This document shows positions 25,023 to 33,694 of a DNA stretch of 64,000 nt, in pieces. The stretch's first letter is position 1, and every line of letters begins with the position of its first letter. Position numbers and translations under genes: made by a program. This DNA comes from Paenibacillus taichungensis (GTDB taxonomy: Bacteria > Bacillota > Bacilli > Paenibacillales > Paenibacillaceae). The notes under the pieces were generated by a model. It searched no databases and was not told the origin of the DNA. It worked only from the letters and a program-made list of their open reading frames with translations. The DNA is taken from assembly GCF_003287275.1 (NCBI RefSeq), contig NZ_QEVW01000033.1:1-64000 (forward strand), read 5' to 3'.

Positions 25023-25050
25023 TTGTCCAGTATCCACCGACCTCGAAATG

Positions 25051-25776
25051 TTAATTATTAAAAATCGGTTCCGTGCGAAGCAAATAGTTACCCCTTACCT
25101 CCGCAGCCCAATAGGCAAAGACTTCTCTCCATTGAACACTGTTAAAGAAATCGTCTACGGATTGGTTGTCGGAATCCCAGTCAACAAAGATGTTGAGAGG
25201 TGTTATTCCTCCAGCCCAAATTCCATTACTGACGTCCGTTCCCCTTTCTCTTACTAGTAAGATTGGAATGCCGAATTGAAAAGCCATGGCAGGCTCGATT
25301 TGAGAAAAGGTCGAACCTTCCCAGAACGGAGTGGTCGTTGGGGGCTCCCCTACATTGGATTCCAGAATTTGAACATAAAATCTGCGGAAGTTGATTGCGA
25401 GCAATCCATAGCTTGAAAAAACCAGGCGTCGTATATTCGTTAGAATGTTTTCCGGGTATTGTTCACTAACGGGCAAAGTGCGGGGAAAGAGCAATGCATC
25501 TTCAATTTCCCTAACCAGACGGTTCAGAAATTGCTCTTGCAGATCATTTACCGTGTTGGTTGTACTCAAAAATATAGGAATACGAAAAGCACGGTCCACG
25601 CATGCATCGATAGCCGATGATGTACCCTTTTCATTATGGATGGGCTTATTCGGATTTGAGGCGGCGGAGGTTCTTAAATGGCCACGGACGGGTGGAAGTT
25701 CGGTTACCATGCTTACGGGAGAAAGCTTTTTCATGGCAATAGGTTGGGCCTTAGCTTTATTTTTTGGATTACTCAA
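25051..25776 (-). CDS. Rossmann-like (TIR/SLOG-like) protein, unknown
   Basis: A 241-residue cytosolic protein. After a 60-residue basic start, RIPIFLSTTNTVNDLQEQFL opens a fold with NIRRLVFSSYGLLAINF and QIEPAMAFQFGIPILLVRER. This order (strand-loop-helix, a small-x-small strand, then an EpAmA helix with GIPILLV) is seen in TIR-, SLOG- and nucleoside deoxyribosyltransferase-like proteins that bind or cut nucleotides. The glutamate of EPAMA would be the catalytic candidate. Start TTG 25776 has GGAG upstream; ATG 25734 is possible. No partner gene lies next to it. Confidence 0.55.
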   Translation of the reverse strand: MSNPKNKAKAQPIAMKKLSPVSMVTELPPVRGHLRTSAASNPNKPIHNEKGTSSAIDACVDRAFRIPIFLSTTNTVNDLQEQFLNRLVREIEDALLFPRTLPVSEQYPENILTNIRRLVFSSYGLLAINFRRFYVQILESNVGEPPTTTPFWEGSTFSQIEPAMAFQFGIPILLVRERGTDVSNGIWAGGITPLNIFVDWDSDNQSVDDFFNSVQWREVFAYWAAEVRGNYLLRTEPIFNN

Positions 25777-25911
25777 GGTTCACATCTCCAATGCAATAAT
25801 CTGGTTATATTTAGCCCAGTCTATGCACATTAGCCCATTTGTGTGATGTGATACTTATGAGGGGGGAAGTATCCTGTACCCCATCAAACGATCACTGTAA
25901 TTTTTTGAAAT

Positions 25912-25941
25912 TTTACTTCGTACTAGAATGTAATTTATAAT
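25912..25941 (+). promoter_or_regulatory. Candidate SigA promoter
   Basis: TTTACT and TATAAT with an 18-bp spacer, 35 bases before the MscS-type channel gene. Confidence 0.4.
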
Positions 25942-25975
25942 AATAAGTTAATATAAACCGCGTCAGGAGGATACA

Positions 25976-27229
25976 ATGGACTTTATCAAAAATCAACTAG
26001 ACGGAACTGGCATGAGTGAACAAACCATTGGATATCTTTCGAATTTGATCATGGTGGTATTTATAGCTGTGGTCTCCATACTGGCCAATTTTATAGCCAA
26101 AAAAATCGTACTGAAGATTATTATCCAAATCATCAACAACAATCGGTACACGTGGGATAAAATCATTGTGGAGAAAAAAGTGTTCCACAACCTCTCACAT
26201 CTGGTACCGGCGATTATCATTTATTATTCTGCGTATGTCTTCCCGTCCTATCAAGCTTTGATTGAAAAGGCAGCTTTAACCTATATGATCGTCATAACCA
26301 TCACGGTATTAAATGCACTGCTTAATGCCTTTGATACCATCTATCGTTCCTATGAAGTCTCCAAGATCAGACCCATTAAGGGATACATTCAGGTGGCCAA
26401 GATCGTTCTTTTCATCATTGGGGGCATTATCGTTATCTCGAGCCTCATTGGTCAGAATCCGTTAATTATTCTGAGCGGACTTGGCGCGTTATCAGCCGTT
26501 CTGATGCTCGTCTTCAAGGATTCCATACTGGGACTGGTGGCAGGCGTGCAATTATCATCGAATGACATGGTGCGTGTGGGTGACTGGATAGAAATGCCCA
26601 AATATAATGCCGACGGTGACGTCATCGATATTACTTTAAATACGGTAAAGGTTATGAATTTCGATAAAACGATCACCATGATTCCGAGCTATGCTCTCAT
26701 CTCGGACTCATTCAAAAACTGGAGAGGTATGCAGGTATCCGGTGGCAGAAGAATTAAGCGAAGTGTCTATATCGACACAAGCAGCATCAGCTTCTGTACC
26801 AAGGAAATGATTGGGGAATTTCAGAAGATCCACTATCTTACCGATTATCTCGAGACCAAATTAAATGAAATTAACGAATACAATATAGAACATCATATTA
26901 ATACGGAAAGCATTGTGAATGGTAGACAGCTTACGAATGTCGGTGTATTCCGAGAATATATCCATCAATATCTGAGGAATCATCCGAAAATTCATAAGGA
27001 TATGACGTTGATCGTGAGACAGTTGGCGCCGGGAGATAACGGACTACCCCTTGAAATCTATGCATTCAGCAATGATATCACCTGGGGTGTATATGAATCG
27101 GTTCAAGCCGATATCTTTGACCATATCTTCGCTGTTGCGCCGACATTTGGCCTTCGTGCCTTCCAAAACCCAACAGGTCATGATATCGTGCAACTAAAAG
27201 AAAGCCCCCAATATTCGAGAGGATATTGA
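25976..27229 (+). CDS. Mechanosensitive channel, MscS family (YbdG-like)
   Basis: A 417-residue membrane protein with about five membrane segments in residues 20-185, the pore helix and beta domain around ILSGLGALSAVLMLVFKDSI and GDWIEMPKYNADGDVIDITL, and a C-terminal cytosolic part with an insertion. Length and the NTVKVMNFDKTITMIP segment fit the YbdG group better than short MscS. It should open under membrane tension and release solutes at osmotic downshift. GGAGG lies before ATG; a terminator follows. Confidence 0.9.
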   Translation: MDFIKNQLDGTGMSEQTIGYLSNLIMVVFIAVVSILANFIAKKIVLKIIIQIINNNRYTWDKIIVEKKVFHNLSHLVPAIIIYYSAYVFPSYQALIEKAALTYMIVITITVLNALLNAFDTIYRSYEVSKIRPIKGYIQVAKIVLFIIGGIIVISSLIGQNPLIILSGLGALSAVLMLVFKDSILGLVAGVQLSSNDMVRVGDWIEMPKYNADGDVIDITLNTVKVMNFDKTITMIPSYALISDSFKNWRGMQVSGGRRIKRSVYIDTSSISFCTKEMIGEFQKIHYLTDYLETKLNEINEYNIEHHINTESIVNGRQLTNVGVFREYIHQYLRNHPKIHKDMTLIVRQLAPGDNGLPLEIYAFSNDITWGVYESVQADIFDHIFAVAPTFGLRAFQNPTGHDIVQLKESPQYSRGY

Positions 27230-27268
27230 GATAGGTTATGTAGCCGATCCAATATAAATATGAACAGA

Positions 27269-27297
27269 GGAAGCACCGTAATGGTGCTTTTTTTGTT
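27269..27297 (+). terminator. Rho-independent terminator
   Basis: GAAGCACC / GGTGCTTT stem with a 5-base loop, followed by TTTTTG. Confidence 0.8.
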
Positions 27298-27452
27298 TAA
27301 AAAGTGACATATATACTATTTACAAAAATGGAAATAATTAATAGTATATTCATATGGGCACAATTTCCAGTTTTTATTTTGCACCTATTATCTTGAAGCT
27401 AGAAATAAAATGTCCGCTTTGAAGATTGGAAAATTTAATGGAGGTGAATTTC

Positions 27453-28706
27453 GTGGCACGTGTATTATTAGTTGTAATGATGCCTGCAGAAGGGCATATC
27501 AATCCGACGCTCGGAATAATCAAGGAACTGGTAGAGAACGGCGATGAGGTCGTTTACTGTTGTACGGAAAAATACCGGACGAAGATTGAAGCGTTAGGCG
27601 CACAATTTAAAGCATACTCCTTCAACGAGGCAACCCTGCTCAACAACCCGGATATGAAGCCTTTTGAAATCAAGCACCCTTACCAATTTTTATATATGGT
27701 TTTGAAAAAAGTTATTCAACGATTTATTCCGGATGTTCTGAATCTGATCGAAAATGAAACCTATGATTATTTAATTTTTGACTCCTTAATAGGCTGGGGA
27801 GGACAAATTTTAGGCGAAAAGCTGGGTATCCCAGCAGTGTGCTCAACCACCACTTTTGTTTTTGTGGAGCCTCTCGGATCAGGTAATCAAAATCAACTGA
27901 AGGATGACGATGAGGAGGTCAAGGAGCTATATAACGGCATCATCGAGATGTCCCAGCAATTAGCTTCCCAGTTCAATGTAGCTGTGCCTTCTCTGGCGGA
28001 TCTTTCAGGGCATCCAGGACAACTAAAGCTGGTCTATACAAGCCGTTATTTTCAACCCATGGGGGACAAGCTGGATGAGAGCTTTGTGTTCACTGGCCCA
28101 TCAATTACCCCCCGCAAGGATGCACCATCCTTTGCCAAGGAATCTCTGCATGTCGTTTATAAACAGGCGGTTTATATTTCAATGGGAACCATTTTAAACA
28201 AGGATCTTGATTTTTATAAGCTGTGCTTTACGGCTTTCGGTGATTTGCCTGTACAGTTTATATTGTCTTCAGGGAAGGATACTGATTTGGAGCCGATTGC
28301 GGATCTTATTCCTGACAATTTCATCATCAGACCCTATCTCCCACAATTGGAAGTGCTACAGGGTGTAGATGCTTTTCTGACACATGCGGGCATGAACAGT
28401 ACAAGCGAAGCTTTGTATTATAATGTACCCTTGGTCATGCTCCCGTTAACCTCGGATCAGCCGCGTGTAGCAGGCAGGGTGCAGGAGCTCGGAGCAGGGG
28501 TCATCGTGGATAAAAATAACCTTACACCTGACGTGCTGAGAACCGCGGTACTAGAGGTGCTCGGCAATGCCTCCTATAAGGAGCATGCTGAGGTTATTGG
28601 GAAAACGCTACGCGATGCTGGTGGGTACAAGCAGGCTGCTATGGCCATTCAGGACTTTATGGGCAATCGGTCGTTATCGGCCACGCCGATCTCTTCGCTT
28701 GAATAA
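27453..28706 (+). CDS. Macrolide-type glycosyltransferase (GT1)
   Basis: A 417-residue UDP-glycosyltransferase of the MGT/YjiC type. The N-terminal acceptor domain starts VLLVVMMPAEGHINPTLGII with the usual histidine at GH. The C-terminal donor domain has LTHAGMNSTSEALYYNVPLV followed by DQPRVAGRVQELGAG, the nucleotide-sugar signature. Such enzymes attach glucose to macrolides, flavonoids and other small molecules. GTG 27453 is taken as start because GGAGGTGA lies just upstream; the TTG frame 9 codons earlier has none. Single gene. Confidence 0.87.
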   Translation: MARVLLVVMMPAEGHINPTLGIIKELVENGDEVVYCCTEKYRTKIEALGAQFKAYSFNEATLLNNPDMKPFEIKHPYQFLYMVLKKVIQRFIPDVLNLIENETYDYLIFDSLIGWGGQILGEKLGIPAVCSTTTFVFVEPLGSGNQNQLKDDDEEVKELYNGIIEMSQQLASQFNVAVPSLADLSGHPGQLKLVYTSRYFQPMGDKLDESFVFTGPSITPRKDAPSFAKESLHVVYKQAVYISMGTILNKDLDFYKLCFTAFGDLPVQFILSSGKDTDLEPIADLIPDNFIIRPYLPQLEVLQGVDAFLTHAGMNSTSEALYYNVPLVMLPLTSDQPRVAGRVQELGAGVIVDKNNLTPDVLRTAVLEVLGNASYKEHAEVIGKTLRDAGGYKQAAMAIQDFMGNRSLSATPISSLE

Positions 28707-28740
28707 AGAGGCGACTTGCCTCTATTAATATTAGACGAGA

Positions 28741-28781
28741 AAGCCATCATCCCATATAACGGGGTGGTGGCTTATATTTGA
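28741..28781 (+). terminator. Hairpin, likely terminator
   Basis: AAGCCATCATCCC / GGGGTGGTGGCTT stem with a 7-base loop followed by ATATTT. Confidence 0.55.
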
Positions 28782-28873
28782 TTCATCCGTATATGGAGGG
28801 GTAGAATAACGGAGAGGGCATATCACCTTTTCCATATCGTTTTAGTATATATTTCGCAAAGGAGTGTTTACAG

Positions 28874-29728
28874 ATGAATCATACAATTCCGGAATATACG
28901 TTGAATGATGGCTTAAAAGTACCTGCCATTGGCTTTGGTACCTATAGCTTAAAAGGAGAAAAAGGCGTTAAATCCATAGCGTCCGCGATGGATGCAGGTT
29001 ATCGACTGATTGACACCGCGTATAACTATGAGAACGAGGCTACTGTCGGGAAGGCCATTAAGCAGAGCTCCGTTTCCAGAGAAGAACTACTCATTTCATC
29101 TAAACTGCCAGGGCGTTACCATGCCTTCGATAAGGCGATCGTAGCCATCCAGGAATCTCTATACAGGGCAGATCTGGATTATTATGATCTGTATCTGATT
29201 CACTGGCCGAATCCGAAGCAGGATATGTATGTGGAAGCGTGGCAAGCACTCATTGAGGCCAAAAAACGCGGATACATCCGTTCCATTGGAGTTAGCAATT
29301 TCCTTCCGGAACACAATGAACGCCTGATTAAGGAGACGGGAGTAGCGCCAAGTCTGAATCAGATTGAGCTGCATCCATTCTTCGATCAAGCCGATCAGCG
29401 GGAGAAGGATTCACAGCATGGCATTGTTAACGAATCCTGGAGTCCCATTGGACGTGGCAATGATGCAGTACAGAATATCGTAAAAGATGAGCAGATCCTA
29501 CGTATTGCCGAGGCTCATGGCAAAACGGGTACGCAGGTTATTTTGCGCTGGCATACCCAGCTTGGTTCCATTCCGATCCCTAAAGCAGGCTCGCTTCAAC
29601 ACCAACAGGAGAATATCAATATTTTCGATTTCGAGCTGAGCGAGAAGGAAATGGAAGTCATTTCTTCTTATCATCGTAAAGATGGACGGTTGTGGAATCA
29701 GGACCCGAGTGAATACGAAGAATTTTAA
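28874..29728 (+). CDS. Aldo/keto reductase
   Basis: A 284-residue NADPH-dependent AKR barrel enzyme. The tetrad is D47 (RLIDTAY), Y52, K77 (ISSKLPG) and H110 (LIHWPNP). The cofactor tail motif IPIPKAGSLQHQQENINIFD is close to the C-terminus. It is related to the YtbE/YvgN group that reduces glyoxal, methylglyoxal and other aldehydes. AAAGGAG before ATG. Transcribed alone. Confidence 0.9.
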   Translation: MNHTIPEYTLNDGLKVPAIGFGTYSLKGEKGVKSIASAMDAGYRLIDTAYNYENEATVGKAIKQSSVSREELLISSKLPGRYHAFDKAIVAIQESLYRADLDYYDLYLIHWPNPKQDMYVEAWQALIEAKKRGYIRSIGVSNFLPEHNERLIKETGVAPSLNQIELHPFFDQADQREKDSQHGIVNESWSPIGRGNDAVQNIVKDEQILRIAEAHGKTGTQVILRWHTQLGSIPIPKAGSLQHQQENINIFDFELSEKEMEVISSYHRKDGRLWNQDPSEYEEF

Positions 29729-29792
29729 AAGGCTTATCATAAAGAATTCGATCCAACACCTTACGGTGAGTTGAATGGGTATAAAATAAATA

Positions 29793-29838
29793 TGGCCTTC
29801 TAACCTGCAGGGATGTAGATTAGGAGGCTTTTTGTTGT
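29793..29838 (+). terminator. Rho-independent terminator
   Basis: GCCTTCTAA / TTAGGAGGC stem with one G-T pair, loop of 15 bases, followed by TTTTTG. Confidence 0.6.
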
Positions 29839-30144
29839 ATGTTTTTACAAAACGTAAGGTTTACTAAACAGGTGTGCTGGTTCAATATTTTGCTAGACGA
29901 TTTGACCAAACGGGTTATTTGGGGAAGGCCTCTTTCACCTTTTTTGCTAACCAATCAATCTGGAAATATGATCTTGATCTCTTGAATTCATGTGCAAATC
30001 CTGCGCTGCATAAGGAAATATCAAATTTTGGATATATCTGCAAGAATGGAGGATAGCCATTATATCGGGCAAGCGGTACCTTTATGGGGAGCGATGACAG
30101 GGTTGCTTATCCACGATACACATTCAATGGGGGGACGTGAAGTG
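29839..30144 (+). other. Leader of sugar transport operon
   Basis: About 300 bases without a gene. The frame of the lipoprotein gene is open through much of it but shows no ribosome site, so it is taken as untranslated leader. I see no clear promoter or operator. Confidence 0.4.
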
Positions 30145-31722
30145 ATGAAAAGGTCATGGAGAAAACGACTGACAATTGGAATCTGTCTAATGATGAGTAT
30201 TGCTGCTCTTGGGGGCTGTTCAGGAGACAATGGAAGTTCAGGTGAAGCAGGAGGAGATGGACCTACCCCCATTTCAATCTGGATGTCGATGAATACCAAT
30301 GCTTCCATCACACTCAAGAGCATGAATGAAATCACGGCGATTAAGGAATGGGAGAAGAAGACCAATACCAAAATCGAATTCCAGCATCCTGCGGTGGGTG
30401 CCGAGACCGAACAGTTCAATGTCATGATTGCCTCGAATCAGCTGCCTGATGCCATGTTTGTCAATGGAGATTATGCCAAGCTGTTCAATGATGGTATCAT
30501 CATTCGACTGAACGAACTCATTGATGAATACGCTCCCAATTTGAAAAAGATCCTGGAGGAGAATCCCGAGGTTGCCAAACAGTTAAAAGCCGACAACGGA
30601 GATATCTATGCCATACCACATCTGCGTCTGGGGGAATACAAAACCTTCGGCGGTACGTTCATCCGTCAGGATTGGCTGGATGAGCTGAAGCTGGAGAAAC
30701 CGGAAACGATTGAAGAATGGGAGACGGTACTCAAGGCCTTCAAGGAGAAAAAAGGCGTAGCAGCGCCCCTGTTGTTTGGTGCACCACCCAAAATGACCAC
30801 GATGGGGCCAGCCGCACCGACATATCTGGAGGCTTATGGCATCACGAATAATACGTTTATGAAAGATGGCAAGGTGGTCTATGGACCGATCGAGCCGGAA
30901 TATAAGGAATTTCTGACGATGTTCCATCGCTGGTATCAGGAGGGATTGATTGATCCCGATTTTGCTACCAATGATCAGAAAACATACGACGCCAAAATTT
31001 TGAGCAGTCAAGCGGGTGCGTTTTTCACCTTCATCGGTGGAGGTGTAGGCCGCTACCTGCCCGCTCTGCAGGAAACGGATCCGAACGCCAACCTAACCGC
31101 TACCCAATATCCAGTACTGAATAAGGGTGATGAGCCGATGTTTACCGGACGTTCCTGGGAATGGAGCAGTAGCGGTGTTGTGCTCACCAACAGCAACAAA
31201 CATCCGGAAGAAACGGTCAAAGCACTCGATTATTTCTTCAGTGAAGAAGGACATATGCTCAAAAATTTCGGTGTGGAGGGCCTCACCTATACGATGAAGG
31301 ACGGTTACCCGACCTATACGGATGAGATTTTGAAAAATCCGGACGGCCTGTCGGTTGCTCAAGCCATGGCCAAACATTTTATTGCCAACTACCCCTTTGT
31401 GGGGGAGGATGATGACCGGTACAACGAGCAATATTATCAGCTCCAACAGCAGAAGGATGCAGCGGTTCTGTTCTCCAAATACAGCGAGAATACGCTGAAG
31501 GTAGGCCTTCCTCCGACCAGCCTGACAACAGAAGAATCCACGGAGTACAGCAAGATCATGAGTGATATTGGGACCTACCGGGACGAGATGTTCGTCAAAT
31601 TTGTCATTGGGGTTGAGCCGATTGAGAACTTTGACAAGTTTGTGGATCAGATCAACAAGTTTAACGTGAAACGGGCTATTGAAATTCAGCAAGCTGCCCT
31701 GGATCGTTATAACGCCAGATAA
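30145..31722 (+). CDS. Solute-binding lipoprotein of sugar ABC system
   Basis: A 525-residue extracellular solute-binding protein (family 1, LplA-like). The signal ends in a lipobox ALGGC near residue 27. The long alpha/beta binding domain begins with PISIWMSMNTNA and has the usual GTFIRQDWLDELKLEKPETI element. ATG 30145 is chosen: GGGGGGA is 9 bases upstream and the signal peptide begins there; the 51 codons upstream lack these. First gene of an operon with two permeases, an AraC regulator and GH88, so the ligand is probably an oligosaccharide with an unsaturated uronic acid. Confidence 0.88.
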   Translation: MKRSWRKRLTIGICLMMSIAALGGCSGDNGSSGEAGGDGPTPISIWMSMNTNASITLKSMNEITAIKEWEKKTNTKIEFQHPAVGAETEQFNVMIASNQLPDAMFVNGDYAKLFNDGIIIRLNELIDEYAPNLKKILEENPEVAKQLKADNGDIYAIPHLRLGEYKTFGGTFIRQDWLDELKLEKPETIEEWETVLKAFKEKKGVAAPLLFGAPPKMTTMGPAAPTYLEAYGITNNTFMKDGKVVYGPIEPEYKEFLTMFHRWYQEGLIDPDFATNDQKTYDAKILSSQAGAFFTFIGGGVGRYLPALQETDPNANLTATQYPVLNKGDEPMFTGRSWEWSSSGVVLTNSNKHPEETVKALDYFFSEEGHMLKNFGVEGLTYTMKDGYPTYTDEILKNPDGLSVAQAMAKHFIANYPFVGEDDDRYNEQYYQLQQQKDAAVLFSKYSENTLKVGLPPTSLTTEESTEYSKIMSDIGTYRDEMFVKFVIGVEPIENFDKFVDQINKFNVKRAIEIQQAALDRYNAR

Positions 31723-31803
31723 GGATGAGATGTTCACGGGTGGTGAAGCCTTTTTACGGCTTTACCGCCGTGGATGCCCTCTTTGGAATGAAAAAGGAAG
31801 GGG

Positions 31804-32730
31804 ATGAAGGAGTTGTCGCACAAGCTTTCCTTGTTATGGCTCAATTACAAAAAGAATAAAGCCATCTATTGGATGGCTCTTCCCGTCGTTTTATATTTTC
31901 TCGTCTTCAAATACCTGCCGATGTACGGAGCCATCATTGCATTCAAAGACTACTCGGTGGGCAAAGGTATCTGGGGAAGTGATTGGGTCGGATTGCAGCA
32001 TTTTCGGGATTTCTTTCAGAGCTATTATTTCTGGCGGATTCTGAAGAATACGCTTTTGTTAAGCTTTTATCAGCTGTTGTTCGGTTTCCCGGCTCCCATT
32101 CTTCTTGCTCTTTTGCTGAATGAGCTCAGGCATGAAATCTTCAAACGTACGGTGCAGACGATCTCGTACATTCCTCACTTTATTTCCATTGTCGTCATCT
32201 GCGGCATGATTGTTGATTTCTCGTCCCGGGATGGACTGTTTAACAACATCATTGGTTATTTTGGCGGTCAGAGCAGTGCGCTTCTCAGCGATCCGGCCAA
32301 TTTCCGTACCATTTATACTGCCTCATCGATCTGGCAGGAGCTTGGCTTCTCCAGCATTATATATTTGGCTGCACTTAGCGGCATTAACCCCGAGCTCTAC
32401 GATGCTGCCAACGTGGACGGAGCGAGTCGTCTTCGCCAGGTATGGCATATCACGCTTCCTGGCATCATCCCGATGATTATGATTCTTCTCATACTCCGCA
32501 TTGGTGGACTGATGGAGATTGGGTTCGAGAAAATTATTCTGCTCTATAATCCGAATGTGTATGATACAGCAGATGTGATCTCGACGTTTGTCTACCGCAA
32601 AGGGATAAGTGAAAGTGCCGAGTTCAGCTATACAACCGCGGTGGGTCTGTTCCAGTCGGTCATTAACTTTGCGCTGTTAATCGGTGCCAACCGCCTGTCC
32701 AAGGTGATATCCAATACGAAGCTGTTCTAG
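31804..32730 (+). CDS. Sugar ABC permease, LplB-like
   Basis: A 308-residue permease with six membrane helices and the EAA loop ELYDAANVDGASRLRQVWHI, which contacts the ATPase. N-terminal KAIYWMALPVVLYFLVFKYL is typical for the LplB group. It pairs with the permease at 32761. No ATPase gene is in the operon; a shared MsmX-like ATPase elsewhere is expected. GGAAGGGG lies close to ATG 31804. Confidence 0.9.
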   Translation: MKELSHKLSLLWLNYKKNKAIYWMALPVVLYFLVFKYLPMYGAIIAFKDYSVGKGIWGSDWVGLQHFRDFFQSYYFWRILKNTLLLSFYQLLFGFPAPILLALLLNELRHEIFKRTVQTISYIPHFISIVVICGMIVDFSSRDGLFNNIIGYFGGQSSALLSDPANFRTIYTASSIWQELGFSSIIYLAALSGINPELYDAANVDGASRLRQVWHITLPGIIPMIMILLILRIGGLMEIGFEKIILLYNPNVYDTADVISTFVYRKGISESAEFSYTTAVGLFQSVINFALLIGANRLSKVISNTKLF

Positions 32731-32760
32731 CCAAGAACGAGGTGAAGGGAGGGATTTCTT

Positions 32761-33645
32761 TTGCGAATGAAAAGGTCCATTGGTGAGCGGCTGTTTGGCG
32801 GTGCCAACGCGATTCTGATGACAGGGCTGATTATCGTAACCTTGTATCCGCTGCTGCATGTGCTGAATGCATCGCTTAGCGACTCAGGTCAACTCATGGC
32901 CCATAGAGGTCTGCTGCTTTTCCCCAAAGGAATTACAATGGATAGCTACAAGCTGGTGCTAAGCAACCCCAACATTCTGTCCGGATACCGGAATACGATA
33001 TTCATTGTGGTGGTGGGCACAGCGCTGAATTTGCTGTTCACCATTCTAGGGGCGTACACGTTGTCCCGCAAAAGCTTTATGCTCCGCAATCCGATTATGC
33101 TGGCGATTGTATTCACGATGTTCTTTAACGGCGGAATCATACCGTCTTATCTGTTGATCAATAACACACTTCATATGGGCAACAGCCTCTGGGCTTTGAT
33201 TGTACCCGGTCTGATCAGCAGCTATAATCTGATTATTATGCGAACTTCCTTTGCTGAAATCTCGGAAAGTCTGCTAGAGTCGGCCCGTATAGACGGGGCG
33301 GGAGAGATGCTCATTCTGTGGCGGATCGTCGTACCATTGTCCATGCCCGTTATTGCGGTGATGATTCTCTTTTACGGCGTTGGTCACTGGAATTCATGGT
33401 TCAGTGCGATCCTGTATATTCGGGACCGGAACCTGTTTCCGCTTCAACTGGTGCTGCGTGAAATTCTGATTCAGAATAGTACAGATTCGATGACCACAGG
33501 AGCGACCGCGATGGACAAAGAGGCTATCGGGGAAAGTGTAAAATACGCAACCGTCATGGTAGCTACCCTGCCTATATTGTTCATCTATCCGTTCCTGCAG
33601 AAATACTTTGTTAAAGGTGTTATGATCGGAGCAATCAAAGAATAG
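32761..33645 (+). CDS. Sugar ABC permease, YtcP/LplC-like
   Basis: A 294-residue permease with six membrane helices, EAA loop LLESARIDGAGEMLILWRIV and the characteristic C-terminus LQKYFVKGVMIGAIKE. Start TTG 32761 is supported by GGGAGGG 7 bases upstream. Second half of the transporter heterodimer. Confidence 0.9.
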   Translation: MRMKRSIGERLFGGANAILMTGLIIVTLYPLLHVLNASLSDSGQLMAHRGLLLFPKGITMDSYKLVLSNPNILSGYRNTIFIVVVGTALNLLFTILGAYTLSRKSFMLRNPIMLAIVFTMFFNGGIIPSYLLINNTLHMGNSLWALIVPGLISSYNLIIMRTSFAEISESLLESARIDGAGEMLILWRIVVPLSMPVIAVMILFYGVGHWNSWFSAILYIRDRNLFPLQLVLREILIQNSTDSMTTGATAMDKEAIGESVKYATVMVATLPILFIYPFLQKYFVKGVMIGAIKE

Positions 33646-33694
33646 AGTTGCCTTATCAAGTCATACCAAATAACACAGTGTGAGGAGGAGACGC

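Noticed and set aside
24057..25037. 326-residue open frame on the minus strand over the deacetylase gene
   Set aside because: It is the reverse of a NodB-family gene with all catalytic motifs; the reverse frame shows no known motif and no ribosome site.
31093..31737. 214-residue minus-strand frame inside the solute-binding protein gene
   Set aside because: Shadow of a lipoprotein gene with clear signal and operon context.
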